Shown here piece after piece: positions 1 to 7,662 of a stretch of DNA of 64,000 bases (position 1 is the first letter of the stretch; each line of letters opens with the position of its first letter). This stretch comes from Rhizobium sp. BG4. GTDB lineage: Bacteria > Pseudomonadota > Alphaproteobacteria > Rhizobiales > Rhizobiaceae. Location: assembly GCF_016864575.1 (NCBI RefSeq), contig NZ_CP044126.1, positions 682,001 through 746,000 of the forward strand. Direction: 5' to 3'. Position numbers and translations under genes: made by a program. Under the pieces are notes generated by a model. It was not told the DNA's origin. It worked only from the letters and a program-made list of their open reading frames with translations, and did not search any database.

Positions 1-50
1 GCGGCGATGAATGTTGCCGCGGCAAAGGCGGCCTTCTGGAAGATGTTCAT
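1..50 (-). CDS. N-terminal fragment of a probable secreted protein (runs off window)
   Basis: Only the first 16 codons are in the window. They start at an ATG at 48-50 on the minus strand and read MNIFQKAAFAAATFIA, a short charged start followed by an Ala-rich hydrophobic run typical of a signal peptide. The gene is divergent from the ECF sigma factor at 207, and small secreted or membrane proteins often belong to such sigma regulons. The family cannot be named from this fragment. Confidence 0.5.
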   Translation of the reverse strand, partial: MNIFQKAAFAAATFIA

Positions 51-172
51 GATCTGACGTCCGTATCGTTTTCGTGATGAAGCACGTCGCTTCAAAACCC
101 TATTCGACCGGCATCCGCGCGGCGCAACATGATCACGCTTTTGTGACGGCCTCAATTTTTTCATCAGCCCGT

Positions 173-197
173 GTAACGAAACGCTGGCAACAGCGAA
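173..197 (+). promoter_or_regulatory. candidate ECF-sigma autoregulatory promoter
   Basis: GTAAC at 173-177 and CGAA at 194-197 are separated by 16 bases, just upstream of the sigma factor start at 207. The GTAAC -35 core is common to ECF promoters, and a GTAAC-N16-CGAA layout resembles that described for the SigF/NrsF system of Caulobacter. Autoregulation is inferred from position and motif only. Confidence 0.45.
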
Positions 198-206
198 AAG
201 ACGATC

Positions 207-787
207 ATGAACCCTCGCGAAGACACCTGGGCGAACGCTATGCGCGCCGCCCGCGGCGGCAATACCGGAGCCTACGAAGCGCTGCTCGAAGATATCGGGC
301 GCACGCTGCGCGTGCTCGTCGGGCGCAAGCTGTCGCGGCTCGGCATGGGCACCGACCAGACGGAGGATATAGTTCAGGAAGCGTTGCTCGGCCTGCACAT
401 GATGCGCGACCGCTGGGACGACAGCCGGCCGTTCCTGCCCTGGCTGCACGCGATCGTCCGCTACAAGATCGGCGACGCGGTGCGCAAGCGCAGCCGCGAG
501 GCGCGCCACCGCTGCGATGTGACGCTGGACGAGCTCTCAGACGTCATCGCCGCGCCCGATCAGAGCGACCGCCATATGCCAGACATGGACAGAGCGCTTG
601 CCAGCCTCTCCTCCGGCAGCGCGACGTCGTCTCGTCCCTGGCGATCGAGGGGCAGTCCGTTCGCGAGACGGCGGAACGGTTGAAGACCAGCGAGGGTGCG
701 GTCCGCGTCACCCTGCATCGCGCCCTGCAGCGCCTGACGGCCTTTGCCGATCCGGCGTCCGGCTATGCAAGAAAAGGCAAATCATGA
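207..787 (+). pseudogene. ECF-family RNA polymerase sigma factor, frameshifted as given
   Basis: Alternative sigma factor that would direct RNA polymerase to stress-type promoters. The first frame (207 to about 614) holds region 2, including TEDIVQEALLGLH and the RPFLPWLHAIVRYK stretch. The frame beginning near 615 holds region 4 with VRETAERLKTSEGAVRV, the helix-turn-helix that reads the -35 box. One base is missing at the CC at 613-614; adding one C gives ASLSSRQRDVVSSLA and joins the halves into about 193 residues, the normal ECF length. The stop overlaps the start of the downstream anti-sigma gene (ATGA at 784-787), as expected for a co-translated sigma/anti-sigma pair. The frameshift is probably a sequencing error. 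Confidence 0.85.
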
Positions 788-1429
788 AATCCGCCCAAGA
801 CACATCCGCGCTCATCCGCAGCCTGGCGCGCGAAGCGACCGAGAAGGAGCCGCCGCAGGGCCTGCGCTTCCATCGCTTGCTGCTGCTTGCGGCCGGCTTC
901 TCGCTGATGCTCTCGATCGCGCTGGCGCTCGGCGTCTTCGGCATCCGCCCCAATCTGCCTGCCGTGCTCGCCGGCACGCCGTTCCTGTTCAAATTCGCAA
1001 CGATGCTGCTGCTTGCCGCGGGCGGCCTGGCGCTGGTTCGCCGCGCCGGTGAGCCGGGCATCGGCAGTTCGGCCTGGATGATGCTCATTCCGGGCTTCCT
1101 GGTGCTCGCCATGGGCCTAGCGCTCGACAGTTCCGGTTTCCCGCTTCTCGGCGTCATGGCGGCGCAGTGCCGAGCTGCGTCGGCGCGATCGTTCTCCTGT
1201 CATTGCCGGCGCTCGCGGCCGGCCTGGGCGTTCTGAAGCGCGGCGTGCCGGTGCAGCCGCTGCGCGCCGGGCTTGCGGCAGGCTTCCTTGCCGGGACGAT
1301 CGCGGGGCCGCCTATGCCTTCGTCTGCAAGAATGATGGCGCGCTGTTCGTCGCCATCTGGTACGGGCTGGCGATCGTCATCGTCGCGACGCTCGGCGCCC
1401 TGATCGGCCGCAAGGCGCTTGCCTGGTAG
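784..1429 (+). pseudogene. nrsF: NrsF/DUF1109-type membrane anti-sigma factor, two frameshifts as given
   Basis: Polytopic inner-membrane protein that would hold the upstream ECF sigma factor inactive. Residues 1-125 (frame from 784) give a cytoplasmic N-terminus followed by hydrophobic helices, including RLLLLAAGFSLMLSIALALG. Two single-base deletions break the frame. One is at CC 1170-1171, where adding a C restores AAQCPSCVGAIVLLSLPAL. The other is at GGGG 1304-1307, where adding a G restores TIAGAAYAFVCKNDG. The last part reads through LFVAIWYGLAIVIVATLGAL to a TAG at 1427-1429. The restored length is about 215 residues, typical of DUF1109. The family has paired cysteines; here CPSC and a later Cys are visible after correction. 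It ends 2 bp before the convergent pcaQ stop. Confidence 0.8.
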
Positions 1430-1431
1430 GA

Positions 1432-2358
1432 TCAGGCCTTGGCCGACACCTCGTCGGCCGCTTCGCGGATCGTCTGCATCAGGATCGACAGCGGTAGCGA
1501 CGGTATCGCGTCGGTCCGCATCGTCAGGCCGACTGGTCCCTTGGTCTCGCTGGTATCGATCGGCAGCACCGCCAAAACGCCATCCTCGACATCCTTGGCA
1601 ACGACGCCGGTCGAGATGATCCAGACCGCATCGCTTGAGCGCACGAAGGCGCGGCCGAAGCTGTCGGAGACCGTCTCGATCTGGTTCGGCAGGCTGGGCA
1701 CGCCATTGGCGATCAGGAAGCTCTCGACGAAGGGGCGGATGATCGAGGCGCGCGTCGGCATCAGGATCGTGTAATCGCCGAGCGCATTGAAATGCGACTG
1801 CCTCGTCTTCAGCAGCGGATGACCGGCGCGAACGGCAAACACCACCTGCTCCGAGTAGAGATGCTCGAAGGAGAACCCGGCCATCTTTTCAGCGCCGGCG
1901 AGACGCCCGACCACGAGGTCGAGATCCCCGACCCTCAACTGCTCAAGTAGAACAGCATTTTCGCCCGTGACGATCTTCAGGCGGCTCCAGGTATTCTCCT
2001 TGAGAAACAGCTCCATCGCTCGCGGCATGATCCGCGTCGAAACCGTCGGCAGCGCACCGACACGGATCGGCGGCGCATCGCCGACACGCTCCTGCGTCAC
2101 CGAATCCAGCCCCTGGCGCAGTGCCGTCAGCGCCGCTCCGGCGTGTTTCAGAAAGACTTCGCCGTAGCGGGTGATCTTGATGCCGCGACCGTCGCGCTCG
2201 AAGACTTCGACGCCCAGAACCTCCTCCAGTTCGCGGATCGTCTTGGTCACGGCGGGCTGGCTGACATGCAGCAGTTCGGCCGCCTTCATCACGCTTTTCT
2301 GGCGCGCGACCTCGACAAAGGTCTGCAGATGGCGGAACTTTATGCGGCTGTCGATCAT
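1432..2358 (-). CDS. pcaQ: LysR-type regulator of protocatechuate catabolism, PcaQ
   Basis: LysR-type activator of protocatechuate genes, 308 residues. Residues 1-65 form the winged helix-turn-helix (FRHLQTFVEVARQKS, then SQPAVTKTIRELEEVLG), followed by a linker and a periplasmic-binding-like effector domain (about 90-300). The N-terminus MIDSRIKFRHLQTF is characteristic of PcaQ. It is divergent from pcaD across 93 bp that contain the palindrome ATAACTCCGGAGTTAT, close to the PcaQ recognition sequence known from Sinorhizobium and Agrobacterium. The co-inducer in those systems is beta-carboxy-cis,cis-muconate or a later pathway metabolite; this is family knowledge, not visible here. Confidence 0.93.
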   Translation of the reverse strand: MIDSRIKFRHLQTFVEVARQKSVMKAAELLHVSQPAVTKTIRELEEVLGVEVFERDGRGIKITRYGEVFLKHAGAALTALRQGLDSVTQERVGDAPPIRVGALPTVSTRIMPRAMELFLKENTWSRLKIVTGENAVLLEQLRVGDLDLVVGRLAGAEKMAGFSFEHLYSEQVVFAVRAGHPLLKTRQSHFNALGDYTILMPTRASIIRPFVESFLIANGVPSLPNQIETVSDSFGRAFVRSSDAVWIISTGVVAKDVEDGVLAVLPIDTSETKGPVGLTMRTDAIPSLPLSILMQTIREAADEVSAKA

Positions 2359-2365
2359 CGATCAC

Positions 2366-2381
2366 ATAACTCCGGAGTTAT
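2366..2381. promoter_or_regulatory. PcaQ operator candidate
   Basis: Perfect 16-base palindrome ATAACTCCGGAGTTAT (6-bp arms, 4-bp centre) in the pcaQ-pcaD divergent region, 8 bp upstream of the pcaQ start codon. It fits the ATAAC-N6-GTTA(A/T) type site described for rhizobial PcaQ. PcaQ binding here would activate pcaD and could repress pcaQ itself. Confidence 0.75.
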
Positions 2382-2451
2382 CGGAAAGCCACGAAATATC
2401 ATTTTACCTAACCAGATTAAACATTCAATTTCCTGTCCGGAGGAGTTTCCA

Positions 2452-3261
2452 GTGCAGTTTGCCCGCGTCAACGACATCGCCATTCACTATCAGGTTATCG
2501 GCGGCCCCGCCGACAAGCCGGTGCTTGTCTTCGCCAATTCGCTCGGGACCGACTTCCGCATCTGGCGCGATGTCGTCGTCCGACTGGCAGGCGATTTCGC
2601 CATCCTGCTCTATGACAAGCGCGGCCACGGCCTCTCCGATGTCGGCCAGACGCCCTATTCGATAGAGGATCATGCCTCCGATCTGATCGGCCTCCTCGAA
2701 ACGCTCGAAATCAAGAAGGCGATCATCTGCGGACTGTCGGTCGGCGGGCTGATTGCCCAGTCGCTCTATCAGCAGCGCCCCGATCTCGTCAGCGCACTGA
2801 TCCTCTGCGACACGGCCCACAAGATCGGCACGGCCGAGACTTGGAACAGCCGCATCTCCGCCATCGAGAAGGATGGCATCGGTAGCATGTGTGACGCCAT
2901 CATGGAGCGCTGGTTCACACCGGCTTTCCGCCGTCCGGAGAACACCGCCTATAACGGCTATTGCAATATGCTGGAGCGCCAGCCGGTCGCCGGCTATATC
3001 GCGACCTGCGCGGCCGTGCGTGACGCCGATTTCACCGAGGTGGCGAAGACCATTGCCGTACCGGCGATCTGCATCGTCGGCAATCAGGATGGCTCGACGC
3101 CGCCCGATCTCGTCAAGTCGCTGGCGCAGCTGATCCCCAACGCCCGCTACGAGATCATCCGCGATGCCGGGCATATCCCCTGCGTCGAGCAGCCCGAGGC
3201 GCTGACAGCGGTCATTCGCGCATTCATCGATTTCGCATTGCATGGAGAAAAGAGCCCATGA
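2452..3261 (+). CDS. pcaD: 3-oxoadipate enol-lactonase
   Basis: Hydrolyses beta-ketoadipate enol-lactone to beta-ketoadipate in the protocatechuate branch; cytoplasmic. An alpha/beta-hydrolase of 269 residues with the nucleophile elbow GLSVGG (Ser near residue 96) and the catalytic His near 241 in DAGHIPCVEQPE. Start chosen as GTG at 2452 because GGAGGAG lies 6 bp upstream; the reading frame is open much further upstream into pcaQ, which is an artefact. First gene of the divergent pca transcript; its stop overlaps the pcaC start (ATGA). Confidence 0.93.
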   Translation: MQFARVNDIAIHYQVIGGPADKPVLVFANSLGTDFRIWRDVVVRLAGDFAILLYDKRGHGLSDVGQTPYSIEDHASDLIGLLETLEIKKAIICGLSVGGLIAQSLYQQRPDLVSALILCDTAHKIGTAETWNSRISAIEKDGIGSMCDAIMERWFTPAFRRPENTAYNGYCNMLERQPVAGYIATCAAVRDADFTEVAKTIAVPAICIVGNQDGSTPPDLVKSLAQLIPNARYEIIRDAGHIPCVEQPEALTAVIRAFIDFALHGEKSP

Positions 3262-3662
3262 GTGACAGTTCGCGCCCGTCCGAGCGCCACAAGCAGGGCA
3301 TGGCGACGCGCCGCGCCGTTCTCGGCGACAGCCATGTCGACCGCGCCGAGGCCGGATCGACGGATTTCGACAAGCCGTTCCAGGACCTGATCACCGAAGC
3401 CGCCTGGGGACATGTCTGGTCACGGCCAGGGCTGACGAAGCGCGAGCGCTCGATCGTGACGATCGCGCTGCTGGCCGCTCTCGGGCAGGACGATGAAGTC
3501 GCCATGCACGTGCGTGCCACCGTCAATACCGGCGCCAGCCGCGACGATGTCTGCGAGGCGCTGCTGCATGTGGCGATCTATGCCGGCGTGCCGGCGGCCA
3601 ATCATGCGATCAAGATCGCCAAGCAGGTCTTCGAACAGATGGACGCCGGGAAGGCGGCATAA
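3258..3662 (+). CDS. pcaC: 4-carboxymuconolactone decarboxylase
   Basis: Decarboxylates gamma-carboxymuconolactone to beta-ketoadipate enol-lactone, the step before PcaD. 134 residues, normal for the stand-alone enzyme; the CMD/AhpD-like helical core includes RERSIVTIALLAALGQDDE and the conserved CEALLHVAIYAGVPAANHA. It is translationally coupled to pcaD through a 4-bp overlap and followed 9 bp later by pcaH. Confidence 0.95.
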   Translation: MSDSSRPSERHKQGMATRRAVLGDSHVDRAEAGSTDFDKPFQDLITEAAWGHVWSRPGLTKRERSIVTIALLAALGQDDEVAMHVRATVNTGASRDDVCEALLHVAIYAGVPAANHAIKIAKQVFEQMDAGKAA

Positions 3663-3671
3663 GAGGAAGCC

Positions 3672-4421
3672 ATGTCCGACATACCGAACCGCAAGCCCGA
3701 AACCGGCGCCTTTTTCGCCCGCGACCATGCCTGGCATCCGCCAGCATTCGCGCCTGGATACAAGACTTCGATCCTACGCTCGCCGCAGCGCGCGCTGCTG
3801 TCGCTCGACGGCACGATTTCCGAGATCACCGGCCCGGTCTTCGGCCACGGCATGATCGGCGAACTCGATAACGACCTGATCCATAACTACGCCAAATCAG
3901 GCGAGAGCGCGATCGGCGAGCGCATCATCGTCCACGGACAGGTACTCGACGAGCGCGGCCGTCCGCAGACCGGCGTCCTCGTCGAATTCTGGCAGGCTAA
4001 TGCCGGCGGGCGCTACCGCCACAAGAAGGAAAGCTATCTCGCGGCGATCGACCCGAATTTCGGCGGCTGCGGCCGCGCGATCACCGACGAGGAAGGCCGC
4101 TACTATTTCCGCACCGTGCGGCCCGGCGCCTATCCCTGGCCGAACGGCGTCAACGACTGGCGCCCCGCCCATATCCACTTCTCGGTCTTCGGCCAGGGCT
4201 TTTCCCAGCGGCTGATCACCCAGATGTATTTCGAAGGCGATCCGATGATCTGGAAGTGTCCGATCGTCGGTACCATTGCCGACAAGGCGGCGATCGAGCA
4301 GCTGATCGCGCCGATGGACTGGGGCAATACCATCCCTATGGACAGCCGTGCCTACAAGTTCGACATCGTGCTGCGCGGCCGTCGCTCGACGATGTTCGAA
4401 AACAAGCTGGAGGGCAATTGA
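3672..4421 (+). CDS. pcaH: protocatechuate 3,4-dioxygenase beta subunit
   Basis: Catalytic, Fe(III)-bearing subunit of the intradiol dioxygenase that cleaves protocatechuate to 3-carboxy-cis,cis-muconate. 249 residues. The non-haem ferric ligands of the family are visible: a Tyr in RYRHKKESYLAAIDPNF, the Tyr of PGAYPWPNG and the two His of RPAHIHFSVFG. The intradiol signature region (VLVEFWQANAGGRYRHK) precedes them. The stop overlaps the pcaG start (TGATG at 4419-4423). Confidence 0.96.
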   Translation: MSDIPNRKPETGAFFARDHAWHPPAFAPGYKTSILRSPQRALLSLDGTISEITGPVFGHGMIGELDNDLIHNYAKSGESAIGERIIVHGQVLDERGRPQTGVLVEFWQANAGGRYRHKKESYLAAIDPNFGGCGRAITDEEGRYYFRTVRPGAYPWPNGVNDWRPAHIHFSVFGQGFSQRLITQMYFEGDPMIWKCPIVGTIADKAAIEQLIAPMDWGNTIPMDSRAYKFDIVLRGRRSTMFENKLEGN

Positions 4422-5034
4422 TGGCCCAGGATCTGCGCTATCTCAAGGAAACCCCGTCGCAGACGGCAGGGCCCTATGTCCATATCGGCCTAACGCCGAA
4501 TTTCTGCGACATCACGGGCGTCTACGAAGGCGACCTCGGCACCGCGATGGTCAACGACAAGACGACAGGCGAGCGGATCACAGTGACCGGCCGCATCTTC
4601 GACGGTGCGGGGGCTCTGGTGCGCGACGCCGTCATCGAAATCTGGCAGGCCGATGGTGCTGGACTTTATAACAGCCCTCGGAAATGCGCGGCACCGCCGA
4701 CCCGAATTTCACCGGCTGGGGCCGCTGCCCGACGCGCGCCGAAGACGGCGTCTACAGCTTCGAGACCATCAAGCCAGGCAAGGTGCCCTTCAAGGACGGG
4801 CGGAGACAAGCGCCGCACATAACCTTCTGGATCGTAGCGCGCGGTATCAATCTCGGCCTGCACACGCGCATGTATTTCCCGGAAGAATCAGAGGCCAACA
4901 ATGCCGATCCGCTGCTGCTGCGCATCGAGCACCGCGACCGCGTGGCGACACTTATTGCCGCACGCGACGGCTCAACCTATACGTTCGATATCCGGCTGCA
5001 GGGAGAAAACGAGACAGTCTTCCTGGATATTTGA
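4421..5034 (+). pseudogene. pcaG: protocatechuate 3,4-dioxygenase alpha subunit, frameshifted as given
   Basis: Structural partner of PcaH in the (alpha-beta)n dioxygenase. The first frame reads KETPSQTAGPYVHIGLTP and AVIEIWQADGAGLYNSPR. The protein then continues in another frame as EMRGTADPNFTGWGRCPT through to FDIRLQGENETVFLDI. One G is missing at GG 4680-4681; inserting it gives a continuous 204-residue protein, the usual PcaG length. The break sits in a G run like the other frameshifts in this window, so it is more likely an assembly error than a lost gene, particularly as the rest of the pathway is intact. Confidence 0.9.
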
Positions 5035-5045
5035 CAGGCATTACT

Positions 5046-5093
5046 GCTGGCGGATTTTGGACCGATACCGGAAATCCGCCGGCAAACGTTTTT
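5046..5093 (+). terminator. probable intrinsic terminator after pcaG
   Basis: Arms at 5046-5057 and 5072-5083 (GCTGGCGGATTT / AAATCCGCCGGC) pair over 12 positions with one G-T wobble, and the loop can fold a small inner CCG/CGG pair. Five T residues follow at 5089-5093, five bases after the stem. It lies 12 bp after the pcaG stop and would end the pcaDCHG transcript before the acyltransferase gene. Confidence 0.6.
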
Positions 5094-5220
5094 CGTTAAG
5101 CACGCACAGCTCTAAACACAACCTCTAATATATTTCACATGCTGCACCTGCGTAAAGCGGGTTGGCATTCATGTTGCGCCGCGATATGAAAAGGAGGGGC
5201 TGAACGTTGATGGTGGAAAC

Positions 5221-6390
5221 ATGCAGAAGACTTTCGGACACGTCCTGGCGGCGCATAAGGGCCTCGGTCCAGGCTTCGACTTTTTGAGAATCGCTCTCGC
5301 CTTTACGATCGTTTTTTCACACAGCTTCCTTCTGACCGGAAACGACGAATTCTTCCGCTCCAGCCCGCTCTGGTTTGCGGAATATGCGCTCGTTCCGATG
5401 TTCTTTGCGCTGAGCGGCTTCCTGATCGCGGGCAGTGCCCAGCGCCTCAGTCTCAAGAACTTCCTGCTCAATCGTGGTCTGCGCATCGTGCCGGCCCTTG
5501 CCGTCGATATCGTCGTCTGCGCGCTGATCATCGGTCCGCTGGTGACGCCGGTGGCCCTGAGCTACTATTTCGGCAGCGCCGATTTCTTCAAATATTTCCT
5601 GAACATCGTCGGCTGGATCCACTACAGCCTACCGGGTGTCTTCGAGAACAACCCGACGCATCGCGTCAACGGCGCGCTGTGGACAGTGCCCTGGGAAATC
5701 TTCTGCTACATCATCATGTCCGGCCTGATGATCACCTCGATCGTCAAATCCTGGCAGAAGACCGCGGCGCTCACGGCAGCCTTCATCGTCATGGGCATTG
5801 TCGTGCAGCTCTACGGGCATCACCTGCCCTACCGCGTCAATCTCGTGCTCAGCACCTTCTTCGTCAGCCGCGGCGCCCAGCTGGTCTTCGCCTTCCTGCT
5901 CGGCATCCTGGCCTATCAACTGCGTGAAGTGATCCCGCACAGCCGCGTCCTTCTCGCCATCAGCGTGGTGATCGCCATTGCCGCGATATTCGTCCTCAGC
6001 AGCCCGTCGATCGAGACCGTTCCCAACCGGATCATCGTCATCCCGGCGCTCGTCTACATCACCGTCTTCATCGGCCTGACGCCGGTGCCGCTGCCTTCGG
6101 TGTTTCACAAGGGCGACTATTCCTACGGCGTCTATCTCTACCACGACCCCTTCCTGCAGATCCTGATCGGCCTGGCCCCCGGCATCTTCCTGGCGCCGAA
6201 GGTCGGCGCGCTGGCGCTCTATGCGATCGGCATCTGCGCGGCGATGACGGTTGCGGTGATTTCCTGGCACATGATCGAGAAACCCATTCTCGGCATGCGC
6301 AAGAAGTTCTCCTTCGTCGCCAAGGCGCGCGGCGTCGACGAGAACGCCGATACGACAATCTTGCCGGTCGAGAAGCCAGCCAAGGCATAG
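5221..6390 (+). CDS. acyltransferase family 3 (OafA/YrhL-like) membrane protein
   Basis: Integral-membrane O-acyltransferase that would transfer acetyl or another acyl group onto an envelope glycan; the acceptor is unknown. 389 residues, about ten hydrophobic segments. Family landmarks are DFLRIALAFTIVFSHSF near the start (His of the first helix), FFALSGFLIAGS, a VNGALWTVPWEIFCY stretch and YSYGVYLYHDPFLQ with a late His-Asp. The start is uncertain: AAGGAGGGG at 5191-5199 is about 21 bp upstream of the ATG, farther than usual. It sits between pcaG and pcaB, and an apparent terminator precedes it, so it probably has its own promoter in the 186-bp gap. Confidence 0.85.
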   Translation: MQKTFGHVLAAHKGLGPGFDFLRIALAFTIVFSHSFLLTGNDEFFRSSPLWFAEYALVPMFFALSGFLIAGSAQRLSLKNFLLNRGLRIVPALAVDIVVCALIIGPLVTPVALSYYFGSADFFKYFLNIVGWIHYSLPGVFENNPTHRVNGALWTVPWEIFCYIIMSGLMITSIVKSWQKTAALTAAFIVMGIVVQLYGHHLPYRVNLVLSTFFVSRGAQLVFAFLLGILAYQLREVIPHSRVLLAISVVIAIAAIFVLSSPSIETVPNRIIVIPALVYITVFIGLTPVPLPSVFHKGDYSYGVYLYHDPFLQILIGLAPGIFLAPKVGALALYAIGICAAMTVAVISWHMIEKPILGMRKKFSFVAKARGVDENADTTILPVEKPAKA

Positions 6391-6485
6391 GCATCGCGCC
6401 TTCCCGCACTTGACGTCTCGACAGGCACAAGGCTTTCTGCCGCTTCAAGGCGGCAGGAAGCCGGCAAGCCAAGAAGAGACGAACA

Positions 6486-7535
6486 GTGAGCGCAATTGCC
6501 TTCGACCACCCCTTCCTCTCGGGCCTCCTCGGCGATGAGGAGACCGCAGCCTATTTCAGCGCCGAAGCGGATATCCGCGCCATGCTGCAATTCGAGGCTG
6601 CGCTCGCGCGGGCGCAGGCGGCGCATGACATCATTCCGCTCAGCGCCGCCGAAACCATCTCCGCCGCCTGCGCAAGCTTCGCGCCCGATATCGGCAGCCT
6701 GCGCACGGCCACGGCGCGCGACGGTGTCGTCATCCCGGAACTCGTGCGCCAGCTGCGCGCAGCCGCAGGGGAGGTTGGCACGCAGGTTCATATCGGCGCC
6801 ACCAGCCAGGACGTCATCGACACCAGCCTGATGCTTCGGCTGAAGCCGGTCGCTTTCGTTTTCGCGGCCCATCTGACCGCAATCGAGGTCCGTCTCGCCG
6901 AACTGCACCAGACCTTTGGCAGCCGGCCGCTGATGGGCCGCACGCGGATGCAGGCGGCAATCCCGATCACCGTCGCGGACCGGCTGCGTGCCTGGCGTAA
7001 CCCCTTCGATGGCTATCGCGAGAAGCTGACCGAGCTGCGCTTTCCGCTGCAGTTCGGGGGTGCGGCCGGGACACTCGAGAAATTCGGTGACAAGGCGGCT
7101 GCGGTGCGCAGTTCGCTGGCGCAGGAACTCGGCCTTGCCGACCTGCCGCAATGGCAGAGCCAGCGGGGCATCATTGCCGAATTTGCCAATCTTCTCGCAT
7201 TGATCTCCGGCAGTCTCGGCAAATTCGGCCAGGACATCGCGCTGATGGCGCAGGCGGGCGACGAGATCGCGCTCAGCGGCGGTGGCGGCTCGTCCGCCAT
7301 GGCGCACAAGCAGAACCCGGTCGCGGCCGAAACGCTGGTGGCGCTGGCACGCTTCAACGCTACGCAGATTTCGGCAATCCACCAGTCGATGATCCACGAG
7401 CAGGAGCGCTCGGGTGCGGCCTGGACGCTCGAATGGCTGGTGCTGCCACAGATGGCGATCGCCACGGGAGCCGCACTACGCCTTGCGCGCGAACTGGCGA
7501 ACAACATAAATCGGCTTGGTGCCGCCACCTCATAA
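6486..7535 (+). CDS. pcaB: 3-carboxy-cis,cis-muconate cycloisomerase
   Basis: Converts 3-carboxy-cis,cis-muconate (product of PcaGH) to gamma-carboxymuconolactone (substrate of PcaC). A 349-residue member of the fumarase/aspartase superfamily, with VHIGATSQDVIDTSLML and the superfamily signature GGGGSSAMAHKQNPVAAE (the SSAMPxKxNP-type loop). GTG start at 6486 with a purine-rich AAGAAGAGA upstream. It is separated from the other pca genes by the acyltransferase gene. Confidence 0.95.
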   Translation: MSAIAFDHPFLSGLLGDEETAAYFSAEADIRAMLQFEAALARAQAAHDIIPLSAAETISAACASFAPDIGSLRTATARDGVVIPELVRQLRAAAGEVGTQVHIGATSQDVIDTSLMLRLKPVAFVFAAHLTAIEVRLAELHQTFGSRPLMGRTRMQAAIPITVADRLRAWRNPFDGYREKLTELRFPLQFGGAAGTLEKFGDKAAAVRSSLAQELGLADLPQWQSQRGIIAEFANLLALISGSLGKFGQDIALMAQAGDEIALSGGGGSSAMAHKQNPVAAETLVALARFNATQISAIHQSMIHEQERSGAAWTLEWLVLPQMAIATGAALRLARELANNINRLGAATS

Positions 7536-7662
7536 CCATTCCAACATGCATTCTGGCATTTATTTCATTTTACATTACCGTTTCGCATGACACACTAGCG
7601 TGAAAAGTTCTAGCTGCGAGCTAATACGGCGCTGGAGTACGCCGACAAAGGGAGAGAGAAGA

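Noticed and set aside
74..600. long plus-strand frame starting at 74
   Set aside because: Only its last third is real, because it is the restored frame of the frameshifted ECF sigma factor; the upstream part is an out-of-frame reading.
7532..7537. ATAACC half-site upstream of pcaM as a PcaQ site
   Set aside because: Only one half is present and it overlaps the pcaB stop codon; the matching GGTTA(T/A) half is absent at the required distance.
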